From: Lacticaseibacillus zhaodongensis
GTDB taxonomy: Bacteria; Bacillota; Bacilli; Lactobacillales; Lactobacillaceae
Direction: 5' to 3'
Assembly: GCF_009687905.1 (NCBI RefSeq)
Contig: NZ_BLBG01000008.1
Coordinates: 31,712 to 95,711 of the forward strand
DNA: 64,000 nucleotides
Shown here: positions 60,502 to 64,000 of the stretch, piece by piece
Numbering within the stretch: position 1 is the first letter of the stretch
Layout: the number at the start of each line of letters is the position of its first letter
Notes under the pieces: generated by a model
Told to the model about the DNA's origin: nothing
Databases searched by the model: none
The model's input: the letters and a program-made list of their open reading frames with translations, nothing else
Position numbers and translations under genes: made by a program

Positions 60502-63151
60502 TTATTATTCACCAACACGGCGGGTGCGGTATTTGCCCTTACTGACCGGATTACTGGCACTGCTGATTTACTTCTTTGCTAGTGCGATTGGGCACGGTAA
60601 TCCGCTACTCGGCGGCTCACAGCTGGCCGGTGACTTCAGTAACCAGTACCTATCGATGTTAAATTACCTGCACCAAGTTGTTTACAGTCACGCTAGCGCC
60701 GCGTACAGCTTTGGCAACGGGCTCGGCGGGGGGATGATGGCTAACTGGGCGTACTACCTGCTCAGTCCCTTCAACCTGATTTCGCTGCTGTTCAGCGAAC
60801 GGCTGCTACCGATTGCCCTGTACATCATTATTTGCCTCAAGATTGCGTTTGCGGCTGGCGACTTTGCCTTCATGGCGCGCCGCAGTTGGCCACGGCTGCA
60901 GCCCGCACTGATCATGGCGCTGAGCCTCGCCTATGCACTCATGGGCTACGCGATGATTTACCAACGTGAATTCATGTGGCTGGATGCACTCGTCTTTCTG
61001 CCGCTGATTATTGCCGGACTGCAAGAACTGCTCGCGGGGCGAAACTGCTTACTCTACACGCTCAGCTTGGCGGTCCTGCTGATTGCCAGCTACTACTTAG
61101 GCTTCATGGTCTGCATCTTCCTGGTGTTGTTCACGGCCTACTTGCTAATGCGGCGGGACCAGCAAGATTGGTTGGGCGCCGCACTGCGTTTTGCCGGCAG
61201 CTCGGTTCTTGCTGCTTGTGCTGCGGCGGTCGTGCTTGTGCCGACGTTCATGGGCTTGCTCGGCGGCAAGTTGGGGGTAGATACCGGTGCACCGATTCTG
61301 CCGTCACTAACGCACCCGCTACCGATGCTGAGCCGGCTACTCATTGGGGCTGTCGACGACCACATTGAGCTGCACCCAGGTGCTCTGGCCGTGCCCACCG
61401 TCTTTGTCGGCGGCATGGTGCTGGGCTTGGCGCTGGTCAGCTTCTTTGCCCGGCGCTTGGCGCTATGGGAGCGGCTCAGCGCGCTGTTTCTCAGTGTGCT
61501 GCTCGTTATCAGCTGCTACAGCGGCCACGTTTACCTGCTTTGGCACGGGGGCGCTAATCCGGTCGGCTATCCGTACCGTTTCGCCTTCCTGATCAGTTTC
61601 TGGTTGGTGTGGCTGGCAGGGACGGTCTTGAATGAATACGTTGAGGAACAGCTAGACCGCGGCTCGCTGATTGGGGTTGGGGTACTGTTCTTCCTGCTCG
61701 GGGCGTACATGTTTTACCGACGGGCCGCTCTTGATGCGAACGCCGCGCGGGTGCTCCTGACAGTCATCTTTTGGTTGTTGCCGTTGGGGCTCCTATTGCT
61801 GCGGGGCAAAATTCAGCGGTATTTGCCAGGGTTGCTATTGCTGACGGTGGCGGTGGAGATGGGAATCAACTCGGCCCTCATCACCAACCAGACTCGCGGC
61901 AGTCGGGCCAGCACCTACACGAACTATCAACGGGAAATGCAGGAATTGAGCGCCGGCATTCACAATGATGCTGGTAGTGCCGCTCAGCCATACCGGGTGG
62001 AGAAGAACTTCATGCGCGGTAATGATCGTGGTGACGGGCTCGTCTATGATTTTGGCGGGGCTAGTATCTTCTCCTCCAATTTGCCCGCTGCAACGCCGAA
62101 CCTGTTGCGTGGCTGGGGTCAGATGACTTCGGGTTATTACATTCAGTACACCAACGGGACCGCAATTAGCGACAGCCTGTTGGGGATGCGCTATTTGATT
62201 GGGACCAAGCGCACGGCGACTAAAACCAAGCGCGATGCCGTGGAAGTCTTCGGTCACCGGAACGAATTGCAAGGCAAGCAGGTGGCACATTACGGTAAGG
62301 AGACAGCTTACCGGAACGACAACGCCTTGCCGTTAGCATTCGTTGCCGCTAACACTGATGTCCACGCGCAGGCTTACCAAACTCTCCAAAATCAGGAGCG
62401 GGTGCTGCAGGATTGGTCTGGCAGCCAGCAATCTGTTTTGCGGCCACTCAAGGTTCAGACCACGCTGCACTTCGCTCAGCAGAGCAAGGGTCAGCTGAGT
62501 GCTGGTACCCAGCTGCTGAACTTTAAGGCGCAGTCGGGACGTAAGCATTACGCAATCACCTGGCGGGTCCACACGACTGCCAAGCAGGTCTACTTGAGCG
62601 TGCCGAGTGCATATTTTGCTAAGCACGAACGGGTTTACCTCAATGGCAAGCGGGTGCGGATTTTCCCTGGCTACCCAACGACAGTTAACTTGGGTGTCCG
62701 GCCAAAGAACGGACTGATCGTCTTGCAGGCAAGGTTCAAGCAGCCAGTTAACGCCGTGCCTGCCGTTACCGCCAGCAGCATTGACCAGAATGCTTTGCAC
62801 CAGCAAGCAGCACGGATTCAAAAGCGGGGGCTACACTTTACAGATACCCGGGCCGGCAAGCTGGCCGGTACGATCCGGACGCAGGGCACGGCGACCCTGA
62901 TGACCACGATCCCCGCTGAGGCTGGTTGGCACGTGCAGGTCGATGGCAAGGACACCGCCACGGGTACGGCGCTAGCGGGCACCTTCATGAGCGTGCCGCT
63001 GCGGGGGGCCGGCTTGCACCACGTGACGTTGCGCTACCGGACGCCAGGGCTGCGAATCGGTGCCCTCCTGTCGCTACTAGCATTTGCAGTAATTTTCGTG
63101 CTGTTTCTGCAAACGAATCGCCAGCGACAGGTGCGCAAACAGCTCTTTTAG
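60488..63151 (+). CDS. YfhO family membrane protein
   Basis: The 887-residue protein has about 12-14 transmembrane segments in its first 480 residues and a large extracellular C-terminal part. YfhO hallmarks are FSNQYLSMLNYLHQ, GNGLGGGMMANWAYYLLSPFN and EFMWLDALVFLPL near the N-terminus. It is thought to help put sugars on lipoteichoic acid or other surface polymers (GT-C-like). Start at 60488 follows GGAGG inside the previous gene, so it is co-translated with the permease. Confidence 0.9.
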   Translation: MTNSNYYSPTRRVRYLPLLTGLLALLIYFFASAIGHGNPLLGGSQLAGDFSNQYLSMLNYLHQVVYSHASAAYSFGNGLGGGMMANWAYYLLSPFNLISLLFSERLLPIALYIIICLKIAFAAGDFAFMARRSWPRLQPALIMALSLAYALMGYAMIYQREFMWLDALVFLPLIIAGLQELLAGRNCLLYTLSLAVLLIASYYLGFMVCIFLVLFTAYLLMRRDQQDWLGAALRFAGSSVLAACAAAVVLVPTFMGLLGGKLGVDTGAPILPSLTHPLPMLSRLLIGAVDDHIELHPGALAVPTVFVGGMVLGLALVSFFARRLALWERLSALFLSVLLVISCYSGHVYLLWHGGANPVGYPYRFAFLISFWLVWLAGTVLNEYVEEQLDRGSLIGVGVLFFLLGAYMFYRRAALDANAARVLLTVIFWLLPLGLLLLRGKIQRYLPGLLLLTVAVEMGINSALITNQTRGSRASTYTNYQREMQELSAGIHNDAGSAAQPYRVEKNFMRGNDRGDGLVYDFGGASIFSSNLPAATPNLLRGWGQMTSGYYIQYTNGTAISDSLLGMRYLIGTKRTATKTKRDAVEVFGHRNELQGKQVAHYGKETAYRNDNALPLAFVAANTDVHAQAYQTLQNQERVLQDWSGSQQSVLRPLKVQTTLHFAQQSKGQLSAGTQLLNFKAQSGRKHYAITWRVHTTAKQVYLSVPSAYFAKHERVYLNGKRVRIFPGYPTTVNLGVRPKNGLIVLQARFKQPVNAVPAVTASSIDQNALHQQAARIQKRGLHFTDTRAGKLAGTIRTQGTATLMTTIPAEAGWHVQVDGKDTATGTALAGTFMSVPLRGAGLHHVTLRYRTPGLRIGALLSLLAFAVIFVLFLQTNRQRQVRKQLF

Positions 63152-63217
63152 TGTAAGATGGTAGGGATAAAGGTGCTGGGCAACCAGTACACTAAATAAA
63201 GTGAGGTAATTACTGAC

Positions 63218-63910
63218 ATGGCAAAATTGGTATTGATCCGTCACGGACAGTCCGAATGGAACTTGTCCAACCAGTTCACTGGCTGGCACGACGTTGACCT
63301 TTCCGAAAAGGGTGTTGAAGAAGCAAAGACCGCTGGTAAGAAGATCAAGGAAGCTGGCCTGCTGTTTGACCAGGCTTACACTTCAGTTCTGACCCGTGCA
63401 ATCAAGACTCTGCACTACGTTCTTGAAGAATCTGACCAGCTTTGGATTCCTGAAACCAAGACCTGGCGTCTTAACGAGCGTCACTACGGTGCACTCCAGG
63501 GTCTGAACAAGAAGGAAACCGCCGAGAAGTACGGTGACGAACAGGTTCACATCTGGCGTCGTTCTTACGACACTCTGCCTCCTCTTCTGGACCCATCTGA
63601 CCCAGAATCAGCTGCACAGGACCGTCGTTACGCTGACCTCGACCCACGGATCATCCCTGGTGGTGAAAACCTCAAGGTCTGCCTCGAGCGCGTTATCCCA
63701 TTCTGGGAAGACGAAGTTGCTCCTAAGCTCCTTGATGGCAAGAACATCGTCATCGCTGCACATGGTAACTCACTGCGTGCCATGACCAAGTACATCGAAG
63801 ACATTTCTGATGCTGACATCATGAATGTTGAAATGGCTACCGGCGAACCAGTCGTTTACACATTTAACGACAAGCTGGAAGTTACTGACAAGACTAAGCT
63901 TGGCAAGTAA
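63218..63910 (+). CDS. gpmA: 2,3-bisphosphoglycerate-dependent phosphoglycerate mutase
   Basis: The 230-residue glycolytic enzyme interconverts 3- and 2-phosphoglycerate. Motifs are [10 protein letters not shown] (phosphorylated His near 9), [10 protein letters not shown], and AAHGNSLRA with the second active His. Codon use is strongly biased, as expected of a highly expressed gene. Strong terminator follows at 63951-63999. Confidence 0.96.
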   Translation: MAKLVLIRHGQSEWNLSNQFTGWHDVDLSEKGVEEAKTAGKKIKEAGLLFDQAYTSVLTRAIKTLHYVLEESDQLWIPETKTWRLNERHYGALQGLNKKETAEKYGDEQVHIWRRSYDTLPPLLDPSDPESAAQDRRYADLDPRIIPGGENLKVCLERVIPFWEDEVAPKLLDGKNIVIAAHGNSLRAMTKYIEDISDADIMNVEMATGEPVVYTFNDKLEVTDKTKLGK

Positions 63911-63950
63911 GCACAGCTAATTAGGGGTTGTGACAAAACCCCTCAAAAGA

Positions 63951-63999
63951 AGAGGACGAGGCCAGAAATTTCTCAAATTTCTGGCCCCGTCCTTTTTTG
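63951..63999 (+). terminator. Rho-independent terminator of gpmA
   Basis: GGACGAGGCCAGAAATTT pairs with AAATTTCTGGCCCCGTCC (18 pairs) around CTC, followed by six T. Confidence 0.9.
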
Positions 64000-64000
64000 T

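Noticed and set aside
1..64000. tRNA or rRNA genes
   Set aside because: I saw no cloverleaf or rRNA-like sequence on either strand, though a computed scan would be more sensitive.

Overview
The window comes from a Gram-positive bacterium of the Lactobacillaceae. The evidence is a GC content near 50-55%, strong AGGAGG ribosome sites, and typical lactic-acid-bacterial genes (PepT, proline iminopeptidase, AslA-like ligase, GtrA/GtrB, YfhO, GpmA, MurF next to a CshA-like helicase). The genus cannot be fixed from the sequence alone.

Region 1 to about 19.9 kb is most of the conjugation half of an integrative and conjugative element (ICE) of the Tn916/ICEBs1 type. It is read almost entirely on the minus strand and runs off the left edge. 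From its right end inward: a 1270-residue thioester/SpaA-repeat LPXTG adhesin, a SpoVG-like protein, two DUF961 (YdcP) proteins, five small very acidic related proteins around an FtsK-like coupling protein, a clear oriT, a MobT relaxase with an N-terminal HTH, an orphan DNA methyltransferase, TcpD, ArdA antirestriction protein, TcpE, VirB4, VirB6 and the start of a CwlT-like lysozyme/NlpC-P60 hydrolase. Integrase and excisionase are not in the window. Between oriT and the coupling-protein operon, on the opposite strand and visibly AT-richer, sits an 856-residue PHP-domain/ABC-ATPase fusion, a probable defence cargo gene. A duplicated 5'-leader hairpin with fully compensated stem changes lies before the methyltransferase and before tcpD.

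Region 20-23 kb holds an ABC exporter preceded by an 11-codon reading frame, then about 1 kb without protein genes, a possible small RNA and a YjdF-like membrane protein.

Region 23.6-52.3 kb is ordinary chromosome: murF, cshA-like, a thiol peroxidase, a secreted amidase, a P-type ATPase, peptidases, transporters, MarR, DegV and CorC proteins, a GATase-like protein lacking its catalytic Cys, a methyltransferase, a tyrosine phosphatase, an XRE regulator, a universal stress protein, a Tag-like glycosylase, pyrimidine nucleoside phosphorylase and a phosphoesterase. Several intergenic stretches contain unusual structured or palindromic DNA, including three tandem copies of a 132-bp palindromic repeat at 45.8-46.2 kb.

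Region 52.3-53.4 kb contains no protein gene but has a promoter, an 18-bp split end-to-end closing stem and a rho-independent terminator. It looks like a roughly 970-nt ornate noncoding RNA. It is followed by two more copies of the palindromic repeat in the opposite orientation.

Region 53.9 kb to the end carries cell-envelope genes (AslA-like ATP-grasp ligase, GtrB/GtrA, GH25 lysozyme, AI-2E family permease, YfhO), a universal stress protein, a TetR regulator, and gpmA with its terminator.
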